This document shows, in pieces, positions 36,147-49,700 of a stretch of DNA of 64,000 bases (positions within the stretch are counted from its first letter, which is position 1; each line of letters begins with the position of its first letter). The DNA is from Dastarcus helophoroides. Its lineage: Eukaryota > Arthropoda > Insecta > Coleoptera > Bothrideridae. The notes under the pieces were generated by a model. That model was not told the DNA's origin. It ran no database searches and was given only the letters and a program-made list of their open reading frames with translations. Position numbers and translations under genes: made by a program. The stretch covers positions 19,673,036 to 19,737,035 of the forward strand of contig CM053326.1 of the NCBI GenBank assembly GCA_028583605.1, read 5' to 3'.

Positions 36147-36544
36147 AGTTACACCATTTGTAACTCCAGAACGGCTGGATGGATTTTTATGATCTTAGCT
36201 TTGTTGGATTTGTCTCGGCCTCGAATAGCAGAATAACGACTAAAATATTGGAAAAATTCGCGAAAAAATTATTTATAAGGGATCCGTGAATAGCGCTATC
36301 TTTGATTCATAATAAGAACATGATAGAAACGTATCGCAACCTAAACAGTAGATGGCGCTGTATCTTCTTTGATTATGGCGCTATGTTATGGCCCGTTCAA
36401 GCCATTTTTTGTGTAAGATTCGCTTGGAAACGGAGACGGCCTTTGTGCGGGCGTATTAAATATTTTAATGTAAAATTTAATTCAGCTCATAAGTTAACAC
36501 ACTATTTATTAATTCTGAGGCGGTACGAATTTTGCCAGGGCTAG
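36147..36544 (-). repeat. Intact copy of the dispersed ~0.4-kb repeat
   Basis: Reverse complement of the family described at 27317-29040: begins (minus strand) CTAGCCCTGGCAAAATTCG and ends near CCGTTCTGGAGTTACAAA. Comparing the two copies reveals the palindromic insertion in the other. Confidence 0.8.
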
Positions 36545-39187
36545 ATAGTAACCCATAAAAAAGAGAGAAAAAAAATTCTTTCTTGTCCATTTCTGCTACT
36601 AATTTACTTAAAAAAGCATTCGATTATATAAACTAAATTGTATTAGACGCGGAAATAAAGGGATGTAAAAAAAAATTCGGACTTTTAGATGATTTTCAAA
36701 AAACTGTAACTCGAAGAAAAATAATCACAGAGAAAAATAAAATAAAGCAAATTAAAGCTCCAAGTTTTCAGATCTTGAGTTCAAATTTTTTTAGCCTCAG
36801 GAATTTTTAACTAATTATAAAAAAAACAATTGACACAACATTTTTCCAAATTTTTGTTTATCTTTAAAAAGGTTCACCGACTTTAATAATTTATTTTCAG
36901 TGATTTGGTCATCGTTCTTCTAGATAATTAAATTATCTTTAATTTGACTGATCTCCTGTGCGATGGTTCTTCTCAAATTATAGTCGTTTAAAAAAAAAGT
37001 AATTTTTGATTTTGGCAATCATCTAATCAATGACTTGGGAAATAACAATCTTATAGAAAATGCGAGGGGAGTTTAAAAACCTGCAAAGTATTTTCTACAA
37101 CTTCTAGTTATTGGTTTTTGATGAAATAAAAAATTAGTGCGCGAAGGTTAATTAAAAAAAAGGTATAATACTCGATAATTATAAGTATCCCCTTAATTTG
37201 GCATAACTATGCAAGCAGTGGTACATTAAGAATAACAGTACTTTCAACCTTAAGGTATCTTAAAAAATCGTAAAAATTTTAAACGCTATAATTTTTTTTT
37301 TTTTTCACTGTGCTGAGATGATTGAACTAGTTTTTGCTAAAAATCAATATAAGGATGAATTTTTTAACTTTTATAAATTCATTTATGTTGAAGTATTATT
37401 TTTTAGCAATAAAACATATTTTTTGTTTTATTTTTCACCAAAAAAACAAACAAATAATATGAACATTATGTAAGGAAAACACGAAATTTTGAGTAAATAT
37501 TCAAAATTTCGAGATAAAATACAAAATTACCAGAAAAAATTGTAATTTTTATAAAAAAATGTGTTTACAAAAAACTTAAAATTCATCATCCTGCAAAAAA
37601 TATCTACATATTTTAAGTTTAAAGGCGGAATTCGGCAATGAAAGCCAAAATATCGAGAGCAATTATAAATTTTAAATCATAGTTTATTATAATTTATTCA
37701 TTAAATTTCGACTTTTGCGTTCGTTGGATTCATCAACATATTGTTTGCCTTGAGCCTCGAGGTTGTTCCAAATTGGCTTTATTGATTCTGCAAATTCCAC
37801 TTTTACGTAACGAATGTGTAAAAGCGTACAAGTGAATTCCTCCCGGAGACACACCTTTTTTTCTACCTGTCCGAATTTCGTGAATAGCGGAAGTTAAACC
37901 TAAATGACGCCAAAATATTTCCCTAAAGCGCGGCACCCACGCAACAGTAATAAATTAGGGACGCAACATCAAAATTTGCCGCATTAATTAATTTAATTCG
38001 CTCTCGGTTTTGAAGTACATTTAAATGTGTTACCTGCAATTATCCAAGTATATTATTAACAGGTCACCAGCTGCAGGTAGTAGGTTAAAGGGGGGGCAGA
38101 AGGAGTGGTCATTACGAGCACACAAGATTATTCATATACGTTTCTCCGCTGCATGTTTACGTTTACAAACAAATATTCCGTTGGAAAAACGTGGTTGAGT
38201 AGTCGTTTTTTTGTGCGATTGATACATCTCAGTAATTAAAGCAAGGTGAATACGAACTTTCTTTTTGTTTAACACACATTTCATGACTATGCTATTATTC
38301 AAGATTCATAAAAAAGAAATTTATTAAAATTCATAACTTCGAAGCGTATTGAAGCTTATCTAAATAACACTTTTATGTTCATTGTTTTTACTTGCAAATT
38401 GGAAAATCTAACATTTTCGGTTCTTTACTCATGTGGAATTTTTTATTGGGAAAATTCGTTTTTTAATTTGGCAAAATTTTTGCGATCGCAATTTCGCCAC
38501 GAAAAATGTCAATGAAATAAAAGAAATTCCTATTCTGGCTCATTCCTGAGATAATTAAAATTCCACGTTTTAGTACGCTTAAACTTGGAATTTTAATTAT
38601 CCCCTACTTTTTAAATCAAGGAAGGAAAATTGCGTTCACTGAAATTAGATTTTTTTATTGTGTAATAACTATAATATTTTTTCTAATGAAGTATGGAGGC
38701 AGGGTCCTAGTCAGGAATTTCACAAAAGATTAATTCATCCTTTCCTTGAAGCATTTTTTCGAAATTTTTACCTTTTTCTGAAATTTTGTACTTCTACAAA
38801 ATTTATCTTTTTCTAATCAAATTTCGCGTTTATTTATAAAATTCAATTTCCTTTATCAAACATGACTGTCAAAATTTCGAATATTTATTTAAAACTTCAT
38901 CTTTTTTTTCTGAAATTTCGTCATTTCTCGAAATTCGACTTTTTCTGAAAATGTTGACTTTTTTTGTTGAAATAAATAATATTAATAATAAATTAATGAG
39001 AAATTGACGCCTAAAAGTGTATAGATTGAAAGAAAATGAAACGGGTGTTACATGGAATTACCCATTTCTAGTTTAAAATGAGACTTTCCAAAAAAACCGA
39101 TAAGGTGGTAAATTTTCGAAAATGATAGAACACGCGCCAATATGTCACTAAATCCTCAGGAAGACCATCGGGTGCCCTTCGCGATTG

Positions 39188-39211
39188 AGCCGCTCGTGGC
39201 CATACGAGCGG
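39188..39211. repeat. Short perfect GC-rich hairpin
   Basis: GCCGCTCGT, 6-base loop, ACGAGCGGC. The 9-bp stem is GC-rich in an AT-rich setting, about 375 bp upstream of the tetraspanin start exon. Possibly transcribed; function unknown. Confidence 0.6.
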
Positions 39212-39584
39212 CCCTGTTTCAATTTATGAAGGTACTTATGATTCATATTTAAACGTTTTTACCAGAATTTCTGCGCACTAAATGAAATAAACGTTAAAAA
39301 ATGCTGAAAGGTCAGGTCACGGTTAAGCCGAAGAATTGAGCATATAATCGATTTGAGACAAAAAAAAGTCAATTGTTGCAAAAAAATGCAGCGTAATAAT
39401 ATTTCTATGTGGAGCAAACCATAACTAAGTCAAGGAAAGAAAATCGCTGTGTATGTGGTGCGTTATGTAGGTAAAGACTTCGCGTATTCTTGTTTTGTAA
39501 TTGTTCAATGCCAGTCGTTCTTCGAAGCCTTAAGCGTGTGTAATTGTTCACTTTTAGTTTCAGTGTTATGAAGTGAATCTTGAG

Positions 39585-42500
39585 ATGAGAGGAAGTAACA
39601 TGGACGGATGGGGGACCGCTGTGAAATACAGTCTCTTCGCTGTGAACCTCATAATTTCGGTAAGAGTTGTATGATACAACTTCCCTAAAATATTGGCACT
39701 TTAGAAAATATTTAACAAGGTATTGATAAATCTCTGACAGAAATAAATCAATTGCGATCCTATGAAACGAAAGTAACCATCAAGGATGATGAATCCAGTT
39801 CTAAATATTTTCTAAAGTGAGCAACACAAAGAGTTGTCGAAAATCGACGAAGTATATTTCATTTGAATAAAAAATATACTTCCGGATTACTCCATTGATG
39901 CGATTGAAATTGCAGAGCCTCTAAAAGTAATTTCTGAAATAAGCACCGAAAGCACCAACATTTTAGGAGAAACTCTTAGCTATCTCATGGCATCTTCTTA
40001 TCAAAATGGGAGTTATTTCAACACGTTTTTATTATCTCGCTTTTTTAGCAATATATTTTATCAAATAAATATATTTTAATAAAAAATAAAGTATACGTGC
40101 AAATTTTTATGCGTATTTATGATGATAAAAAAAACTTCTTTGCCAAAATTGGGTCCCCCACTTAAGCTAGTTTCTGATTTAAGTAAATTTATATTGAAGC
40201 ACTGCGTTCATATTCTAATTAAAAAAATGTCGTACACGAAATAGGAATATTATTATCGATTTACGAACGGAAATTACTTGGTTTGGTCAGATAAGCAACC
40301 GAATTTAAACAAATTAACCGTCCATATTAAGCTACATAATGTAATTATTATATTATTTAAAGTTTTAATACATTACTATCTCATATGTACTCGATCCCAC
40401 TCCTTATTGTCACGACCAGTGCTTTCTTTTAACGCGTTAAATGAACAATTTCGACAAAAGTTTGACTTTATTGTGAACATTTTTACTGGACCGAAAATTT
40501 CTCCTTTTTTCATACAACCTTTCAAAACTTTCGTTTTTTTTTAATCTGACTACAAATGATTCCAAATTTTGATTTTACTGCAAAATTAAGACTTTTTTAA
40601 AATCTCGACTTTTCACATTATTTTTCAGTTTTGACTTTTCCGAAGATCTGTTTTGAACATTTCCATATTTTCGTAAAAATTTTGACTTTTCAGTGTTTTG
40701 GTTTTTTTTGTAAACCTTTTTGGGAAATTCAACGTTTTTTTCAAAATTTTTAACCTATTTAGGTTGTGCGTTGTCTGTTAGTCAGTCTTAGACATTTATT
40801 AAATATATATTAGCAAATGTATATTGTACGGTATTTATTATGTTCTTTAACATGAATTTCCACACAAAGATTAAGTATTAAGGTCATTTTAAGGTACCAA
40901 GCACTAGTATCTTTATAGTGGTTATTTGATAAATTATTTTTAATGCTCTAACTATGCTGGAAAAAATTACAAGGTCGAAGTGTTTAGATAGTTTTGAGAT
41001 ACAACTGGGAAAATGTTAAAATGCTGAGAAATATCAAAGAACAACATTTTGATATATTTTAACCATTTAGCAGTTTTTCAAGGTAATTCTCAAGCAGGAA
41101 TAACATTCACTAAAACTGGTAGAATTTAACGAGTGGTTTGGAATTAAGAGTTTAAACATCATATCAAAAATCACGGATGACGTTGGAGGTTTTCGCAGTG
41201 GATTTCTGCCATCATGAACCAACCCGAAATTTGCCCCTTATAATCGCAATTATGCAAACCATTCTGTAAAAAATCTGCTAAACTTTGTCACTATTTTGAT
41301 ACAAATATAAAGTTTGCAAGTTAAGAAATTGAATTAAACTAGAAAACTAATAAAAGTAGAAACGGGAAACCATCAAAATTTATTTAAAAAAATACTGGCA
41401 TTTTAGAATTTCAACTTCGAACTTATAAACTCAGATTTCTAAAAAGATAGCTTCAACACGAAATTTGAAAAAAAAAATTGTAAACTTCAACTTTATAAAG
41501 AATCAACATAAAACTTTGGAATTAAAGTTCATATGTTGAGGAATCTTAAATGGAAACTGCTTTAAAAAGGATAATTAAAGAAACATTTGGAAGTTTTCGT
41601 AATGAACTTTTTTCGGAGAAAAAGGACTTTTGAGGAATAATTCAAATTCGAAATTGCACCATTTTTAAACATGTCGTTATTTTTAAGAAAAACTCGAAAT
41701 TTTCAAGGAGAAAAGATTTTTGAAAAAAACGCGATACAGTTTCAGCAAAATTTCTATGAAGGATTTTTTTTAGAAAAAAGTCGAACTTTTGGTAACTACT
41801 CGTAAATTCGATAAAAAAACCAACAATTGAAAAAACGCCATAATTTAAGATAAATGGTTTGTATAAAAGAAATAATGAAAATCTAGAGAAAAGTCAAATT
41901 TTAAACAAGAAAAATGTAAATTCCAAAATTTTGAGAAGATCGTATTTTGGAGTAATAATTCGAAATGTTCAAAAAATTTGTAGAGAAGGCGGTCGAAATT
42001 TTGAGAAGAAATCGAAACTTCGATACTTTTAATTACTGTCAAAAATTTTTACAGAATAATTGAAATTTAGGGAAATTTAAATTTCTGAGGAAACATTCGA
42101 AATTTTTGAGATGTTTAGAGAAATCGTATGTTTTATTGGCTTTTTCTTCACCAGTTTTTCTTTCCGCAATTCTAGATTTTCAGTAACCTTTTGTTAAGGA
42201 TTGGCAATCTCTTATAGATTGCCACAAATTCCCCAAAAATCAAAATTTCAGGAAAAAACTCGAAAAGACTTAATTAACTCTCACCTTCCAAAAGGAAAAC
42301 AGAGAGAACGAGAAATGGAAAAAGTTGTTGACTTAAGCCTCACTATTCAAATATAAAACATTTTTGTTTTTCAGATTGGGGGTATTATCGTCGTAGGCCT
42401 CGGCATCTGGACCATAGCCGACAGATCCTTCGCAAATGAATTGCTGGGTACAAATCTGTACGCTGGCGCCTCCTACGTCTTGCTAATAACAGGTCTCCTA

Positions 42501-43696
42501 GTCACAATGATCTCTTTCTTCGGCTGCATAGGATCGGTCAAAGAAGTGCGATGTATGCTAGTAACGGTAACCCTCAAACTTCTGCCGCGTACCACATGCT
42601 AATTTTTAGCTTTCAGTACTTTTTAGCCATTTTCATCATCTTCGTCACGATGTTAGTGGGAGGAATTCTAGCGTACGTGTACAGGGAAAAGGTGGAAGTG
42701 ACCCTCCGCCACGGCATGACAGCTTCGTTACGCTCCTATGGGAACTACAGGCCGGTGACGTACGCCTGGGACGAGACCCAGCAGAGATTGATGTGCTGCG
42801 GGGTCGACGATTATCGCGACTGGCTGGGACACATTCCTGATTCTTGTTGTCGATTAGTGCAGGGGAGAAGACAACCTTGCAATCTTCTGGTGGAAACTCA
42901 GAACCACTTCACTCTTTACACAAGAGGGTGCCTTGATGCCGGTCAAGAATTCCTCAAGGACCAAGCGCTTATTATAGGTACAGCTGGGGTCGTTGTGTCA
43001 ATCTTAATGGTAGGTTTTTTCTCTAGAATTAATTGAGTTATGAACCAGTCCATTGCCTCCCAGTCACTCAAAAAAAAGTCGAACGAAGGCTTAGAACCGA
43101 CATTAACAATTAGAAAAACATAATTTTTAATAATTTCCAGATTAGACTCAAAATTTGGACTTTTTCTCAAAATTTGTAATTGAAATTTCGACTTTAATCA
43201 CCATATCTAATCAGTTAAATAGTTAAAACATTGTTAACGTACAAAATAAAATATAGAAACATGCAAATAGTTATCTTTGCTTTCAAGAGTCTTGAAGACG
43301 CTGAAGGCCAATTCGCAAAAAAATTGCAGAAGAATGAAGTATTGAATATTTTGGAAAGAAATGGTACAAGTTCTTAAAGTGCTGGTAAAAATGTAATAAG
43401 CTTGCCCATCAAGCAACAAAATCATGAAACAATGTCCCTTATAACCATGTTTGTCCTTATCCTTACAGAATTCTGTTTTGTACATGTTGAGCAAATCGAA
43501 TATCATATTTCGAAAGACAAGGGCCTCGAAATATTGTTAGATTGGGGTAAGTTTGGAAAACGCTGGACTGGTCCATACTTTAACCTACGACTATAGGATT
43601 AAGTCATTTTGTTTGGCAGAGTTTTATATGTAACATGATTTGTTTCAGATATTTGGCATGATATTTTCTTTCATCCTGTTTAGACTTATTGAATGA
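39585..43696 (+). CDS. Tetraspanin (CD9-like topology)
   Basis: Exons 39585-39659, 42375-42566, 42617-43009 and 43649-43696 encode 235 residues. N-terminus MRGSNMDGWGTAVKYSLFAV matches the tetraspanin start (KYxLFxxN). TM1 continues in exon 2 (IGGIIVVGLGIW), TM2 has SFFGCIGSVKEVRCML, TM3 is YFLAIFIIFVTMLVGGILAY, and the large loop has LMCCGVDDYRDW, PDSCC and RGCLD. TM4 spans the last intron (ALIIGTAGVVVSILM / IFGMIFSFILFRLIE). Intron 2 is 50 bp with two nearby acceptors; the one at 42616 keeps the expected spacing. Intron 1 (2.7 kb) contains array-motif patches. AATAAA at 43842. These proteins organise plasma-membrane microdomains. Confidence 0.9.
40500..42130. repeat. Array-motif patches in tetraspanin intron 1
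   Basis: T-rich form at 40500-40760 (TTTTGACTTTTC-like) and A-rich form at 41440-42130 (TCGAAATTTTGAGAAG-like), in opposite orientation within the same intron, separated by ordinary AT-rich sequence. Confidence 0.6.
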
Positions 43697-43841
43697 TCTT
43701 CAATGTTACCACACATCTATGCCATTGCGGACACACACTTTTTAATCCAAAAGTGCAATTTGAGTGCCTGAATATGTTTTATCTCTAGTTGTAAATTTAA
43801 AATATTTTCTATTTATTTACACCATTTTGTACATAAGTTTC

Positions 43842-43847
43842 AATAAA
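43842..43847 (+). promoter_or_regulatory. Polyadenylation signal of the tetraspanin gene
   Basis: AATAAA about 145 bp after the stop codon. The next gene, Nup37, converges from the right and stops at 44108. Confidence 0.5.
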
Positions 43848-44107
43848 GTCATACAAATTTTTCCTTGTTTACCAATTTTCGATATCTCCTTAATTTAATG
43901 TAAATTGATATCTTAAGCTAGAAAATTTGCTAATTTGATTAAATTTCTCTCGCTCATGTTCAGGTTTGCTCATGAAATCAGGCCATTGTGTCTCAAATCA
44001 ACATAGCTGAACATCTTCGTATTAAAATGATTTCATAAATTTTATGTTATCTAGTTGGAGGAAAATAAAAACCGATTTTACAAAAAAAAAATGTATTACT
44101 ATTAAAA

Positions 44108-45545
44108 TCACTTGGCGGTTACTTTCCAGAAGCAAAGCTTAGTGTCATCGCCCACACATAAAACAGGATACTTGTAGTGCCAACAGAGGTTGGTAGGCAA
44201 CACAACAGTGGCAGACAATCTTTGCAATTGTGTGGATACATTAACAACTTTAAGAGCTCCTTCGAGACTATTGACAGCAGCGATCACGTCACTGGTAGGA
44301 TTGAATTTGATGGTGCCACCAGCTTCAGTAAATATCAAACTCGTTTGCTTGGGACAGCTGAAATATAAATCATGTGCAACTTGATTAATAATGTCGAAGG
44401 TTTCCTACCTTGGTTCAGTTATATCCCAAAGAAATAGTTCCCCCAATTGTAAAGAAGCCACTAGATGGTTCCTTGCAGGAGCCCAATTGCAAGCAGATAA
44501 TTGCTTACCAATATCTAAAGATACAATCGGCCTTTGACTTAGGACGTTATAAAATCTAATAATGCCAATTTTTTCAGCCACTAGCAGCTTCGAACTGTCT
44601 TCCTTGTGCCAATCTACTGTCATTCCTGGAAAGTTCATTTTTATAAGAAATGCACAATCATTAACACCAGTGTACAACCTGGAGAAGTTAAGAAGAAAGT
44701 CGTTACACATTTGAATTTTTCAGTCTCAAAAATTTTGACAGTGTTGTCATCACTAGCAGAGCTCAGGTAGTTATTTTCTGGGTCAAACTTCACATCATTT
44801 ATGTAATTGCTGTGGCTGCTAATTACCTAAAATGACCCATGTTGTGTAATTTAAAAGATTATCTTATTACACATATGCATCAGAATTTAAAACTTTTCTT
44901 AAAAGTTTGTCCTTATTTTTCAATTATGTTTTTTAACAAATTATATTTTATAAAATAGTAAATCAATAAGTGACTTATTAAAAACAACAACTTTAATAAA
45001 GCAGAATCCCGTTATAACAAGAACATAAAGGACCAGCAAAAATGCTACTACAAATCACTAAAAGCAAGGAAGAAATTAACTCGTTAGATTTCTTGTAAGA
45101 AGTGGTCTCATTACAGAGTATCGTCTTCACCGTCTCACCTTGCAAATATATTCATCGTCCAAATCGCTTTTAAAAACTCGCAAATTGAAGTCGGACCCCG
45201 CACTGCAAAACGTCAAACTATTGGGTAGAATATTCAGTGCAGTTTCGGGTGAAAGATTTAAATTTGTGCACCGGCAGGGATGAAGAAAATCCTTCAAGAT
45301 TTCGACCTCTAAAACATCCTAAAGCGAAGTTTGCACACCATATTTAGCAGAGCAACATTTACCGTGAATTTTAAGTGGCCCAATAAAATTTTAGTTTCGA
45401 AAGCTATCAGTATAACGTCTTGGGACCATTCGTACTGTGAGAACTCGATGCATAAAACTTGGCCGTATTTAGATAGGTCTTTCACATAAAATGGATCGTT
45501 GTTGGGCTTTTTGGTTTTTTCGACAATATCCACGGACATTTCCAT
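44108..45545 (-). CDS. Nup37: Nucleoporin Nup37
   Basis: Five exons (45545-45363, 45318-45139, 44826-44679, 44625-44409, 44357-44108) encode 325 residues, nearly the human length. Nup37 is a WD40 beta-propeller of the Nup107-160 Y-complex, part of the nuclear pore scaffold and kinetochores. WD-type repeats are seen as FCSAGSDFNLRVF, LSSASDDNTVKIFET, LLVAEKIGIIRFYNVL, LQLGELFLWDI and the final LCVGDDTKLCFWKV. The phrase FLTSPGMTVDWH across the 53-bp intron 3 aligns with the human SPGMSVCWH block and fixes that splice. Head-to-head with Nup58, 1.2 kb apart. Confidence 0.92.
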
Positions 45546-46747
45546 TATAACTTAATTTTAAATTGTGCTATTCGAGCTGAGGAACTTTTTTTTGTGGCAT
45601 CTAATCTTATAGAACGAAACTTTAGAAACAAAATCCGCGTAACTAATAATTTAAGGTTATAAACATAGACAATTCTGGTTTGTCTTTGACTCTGGTATAG
45701 TCACAGAGTACTCTGTTGTATCGACAAGTAGCTGTTGAGAAATATCAGAACTTGTCGATTTCCTTTAATTTAAATGTCATTCAGTGTTGCCATACGTAAG
45801 GTATGGCAATATGTGCGGTAATTGAGCAATGTACCATCCAGATCTCAGTGTCTTATCAGAAAATATCATCTTTCTTGTTTTAATATCTAATGAAAACAAT
45901 TTTGTCAAGTAATTCATTCAAAAAATAATGTTTATTTTTTATTTTATTTTCGTTCTTTTACCAAGGAAATTAAAGAAAGCGTAGAAAAGACATCAATTTC
46001 GATTGTTATCTCGAAATGTCCACTTTTTTCTCGAAATTTCGACTTCAATAACGAAATTTCTTAATTTTCATATCAAAATTTTGACTTTAACCTCGAAATA
46101 TGGACTTTAAACTCAAATTTTCGACTCTACTTAAAACTTTGATATTACAGTCGAACTTTCTATACTCAGTAATTAAGTTATCTAGATGATAGTTGCGAAA
46201 GAAAAGAAAGCCAAAATTTCGAATTTAAAGTCAAAATTTCGAGATTAAACCAGAAGATTTCGAGAACAAAATTTGAGATTTTGTCTTTAAACATGAAATT
46301 TCTAAACATTTTATTTTTAAATCGATGCCTTTTCTACATCTTAGCGGTATAAAAGAGTAGACTTACTAAAACTTATATTAAATTCAAGAAAAATTATAAA
46401 TAATCTTACAGAGTGTAAAAAATCTTGTATTAAAGGTTTTATTGTGTATAAATACAAATATTTCTCAAGTGTGGGAACTAATTCCCCATCTGACAACATA
46501 GCTGTGGTTAAATTGTTTTTGCCAACTCAAAATGTCAATTTAAGTAATAATCATTACACTTTAACATATTTCTTTTATATATTTATTCTATGATTTGTCT
46601 TATGATTGATTGATTGATTGATTGAGGTTATGTTTATTGTCATTTTTTTAAAATAATGCAGTAAATAGATAATCACGTTAGAAAAAAAATTACCTTAAAT
46701 TTATATCAGTGAAAAAACCTTTCAATCGTTTTTATTTAACATTCGCA
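45546..46747. promoter_or_regulatory. Shared upstream region of Nup37 and Nup58
   Basis: A 1.2-kb divergent intergenic region. It contains an array-motif patch at 46010-46330 (CTCGAAATTTCGACTT units, plus an AAATCGATGCCTTTTC block like those in the 30-kb array), an inverted repeat TTGCCATAC/GTATGGCAA near 45785-45810, and a GATT tetranucleotide run at about 46602-46626. No core promoter motif was convincingly identified. Confidence 0.5.
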
Positions 46748-49700
46748 ATGTCCACAGGTTTCAATTTTGGTTCAAAGTAAGCAATTTTCATTTGTATTAT
46801 CTCATCCTAACGGTCCAATTTTAGACCGGCGGCTCCAGCCTTCGGTAGTGGCTTTGGTTTTGGACAGAATGCACCACAGGCAGCTGCACCCGCATTTGGT
46901 TCGACGGCCCCTACGAGCCAACCAGCAGGTTTTCAGCAGGCGAACACTTTAAGTTTTAAACCGGCAGGAACTTCGGGTTTTGGCGGATTTGGTGCCCCAG
47001 CGTCCGCTGCTAACACCGGGTTCGGGTTTGGTAGCACCCCAGCGACCTCAGCACCCGCCTCTGGTAAGTAATGTGGCTGATTTTACACCAAATTATGTCG
47101 CAAATTTATGGGTTGGTTATAGTCAGTTTTTGTGGCTTTTTCCTTGCTTATTACTTTTTTTATAAATCCAAATAATCAGTTATTTTCTCGAAAAGTGGCT
47201 GGCTACTAGGATTGTTAGATCTCTCGTATTTTGGCTAAAAAAATACAGAATGAGGATTTTTCTAGCCTCTAACTTAACTGCATACATTTACATCAGGTAC
47301 ACACTGTATTGTAAATATGAGAACTTATTTCCTTTATATGCTTAGTACACACTCGCAACAAAATTGCGGAACTTGTGTCTATAGACAAGGTTTTGCGATT
47401 GGAAAACAAATCACTTGTACCACAACTCCCTATGAACAAGCAGCAATTTCACAGGTCACTGGTTTCACTTGTTTTGATGTCTCGTAAACTAGTTTAGCTG
47501 AATTGCCAAGGTGTGGATGGCAGACAAAGTCCCTAAACCATTTTGATATTTGTTCGTGACCGTCTACAGACAAAATCCTCGATTTGTCTATAGACAGTCA
47601 TGCGATTTAGTCTACAAGTGTGTACTATCCTTCACTCATCAATTTTGCATGAATGGCGATCAATATTTTTTTATAAGATAACAGATAATACAGACATGAC
47701 AGGTGGCAACTGTGCCGACAAAGAATGAGAAGAAAGATACCTAATATCAAAACAATTGATTGATATTTTTCCAAGGAGTGATGCAATGAGATATTGTTGT
47801 ATTCAGTTGAACTGTCCTGCAGTAGACTTTTTATTTCAGGTTTTGGTTTTGGTGGGGCGCCAAATGCGGCTCCATTTGGGGCCACGGCCTCGACTGCTCC
47901 CAGCACGGGTTTCGGCGGCTTCGGAGCGACCGCCACCACGGCTGCCCCCGCATTTGGCTCTTCTTTTGGTACTCCAGCGTCTTCCGCTCCGTTAGGCTTT
48001 GGAGCAACGGCGACTCCAGCCTTTGGAGCTACCACTACATCAGCCCCAACGAGTGGATTTGGGTTTGGCACCGTGACGTCAGCGCCAGCAGCAGGGACCA
48101 CTTTTGGTTTTGGGGCACCCGCCACTACTAGCGCTGGGGGTTTTGGTTTAGGTGCTCCGACTAGTGCGCCTGCTACCGGTGAGGATTGTTACGCGCTGTA
48201 GAATTCGTGACATTAGATTTTTGTTTTTGAAGGTGGTTTAGGCTTTGGTGCTACTACTACGCCAGCAACAGGTTTAACTTTCGGGGCTACGACTTCGGCT
48301 CCAACTGCATTATCGTTTGGGGCTCCACCGACGGCTGCAACCAGTGGTGGACTCTCTTTTGGTGTGGCACCAACAGCTCCCTCTACAGGCTTAACATTTG
48401 GAACTTCTACAACGGCGCCAACCTTGAATCTTGGTGGCACTACAACAACTAGCGTGGCCGGAGGTACTGCACTGAATTTTGGTACCACACCGACCACTGG
48501 GTTATCATTCGGTAAATATTCGCTTTAACTTATCTGCACTTAAGCTTAAATTCGATAACATAATTTTTATTTATGTTAGTTACTCTTGATGAGTTACCGT
48601 CAGCGGTAGATGTCTATTTAAATGTCATTTTATCTTGGATAGGATTGGGAACTTTAGCGACAACTTCAACAGCTACCGCAACGTCAGGTCTGGGAGGCAT
48701 AGCATCATCATCCCAAACCAAAGCGGGCACTACTGTGACAACAACTCAGAAGGAAGTACCGCCGAAGGAGCAACCGATTCCCAATGAGATTCAGCAAGAT
48801 GTCGAAAACTTAAAAACATTCATCAAACAACAAAAAATTCATAGCTCTGATGTTGCGAGGTGTTCAGTTAAGGAATTTCGCTCAGTGGAAACCCAGATCA
48901 CAACTCTGAACAATGTGCTGAACGAAGTCGAATCTCAGTTGCAGAAAAACAGAACTTTGGTTGAAAAATTGAAATACGACACCGCCAATGGGTTGCAATT
49001 GCTGGAGATGGCTCAACGTACTCAGGATTTGCCGCCCGGATTGCAGTACGAAAATACCGCGCCAGTGGCCTATTTTTTGAACTTGGCCGATCAATTTGAG
49101 AAAGAAATGCAAGCTTTGAAAATACAAATTGAAAACACGGAGAAGTACGTGAAGAATTTCGGACAACCGGCCACTTTGACTTCTCAGGGTAAGACCAATG
49201 AAGTGTTTTTTCTAGTTATTTTTTAAAATATTCAGTTATACAAATTAATCTCTCATTGGAATTGGTGATTTGAGAAACCACACAAGTCCATCTTTGGGCC
49301 AAAGTGACATTTTTACTGCAATGCATTGTGGTAGCCCCGATCTATCAATCCACAGAATTACACATTTAGCGCTTACAGTATTGTGGCGACAAGGTAAGAC
49401 AATACAAGTCTAGAAGATTTTGGTTAATTATCTCAGTTTCTGTTATGTTGTTTCTCAAATGACCGATTCAGTTGTACTAGGACAAAATTAAATTGAAAAG
49501 TATTGACTAAGAAATTGTTGTCTAATTGTCTTTTTTTTAGATCTTTCTCTAGGTATGCGCCGACTGCATGATACGTTCGTTGCGTTAGCGGGTCGCCTGC
49601 AGTCGGTTCACACTCAGGTAGAATCCCAGAAAGAAAGCTACATTAACCTCAAAAAACATGTAACCAACGATCCAACGAATCCATTCGAGAAGCTGTCCAA

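Larger units (their letters stand above)
35431..39584. other. Intergenic between divergent ZFC3H1 and tetraspanin genes
   Basis: About 4.1 kb. Holds a dispersed repeat (36147-36544), A/T-rich low-complexity sequence, array-motif patches at 37490-37560 and 38750-38960, and a GC-rich hairpin at 39188-39211. A possible noncoding 5' exon of the tetraspanin ends near 38246 (AAAGCAAG/GTGAAT). No protein gene recognised. Confidence 0.5.

Noticed and set aside
37733..37936. 67-residue minus-strand ORF
   Set aside because: No recognisable family, no splice or promoter support and surrounded by low-complexity DNA.
44405..44710. Nup37 frame beginning MCNDFLLNFSRLYTGV
   Set aside because: That start is in the 53-bp intron; splicing from 44679 to 44625 restores the conserved SPGM block.
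47625..48497. Minus-strand Ala/Pro/Val-rich ORFs (166 and 94 residues)
   Set aside because: Antisense shadows of the Nup58 FG exons.
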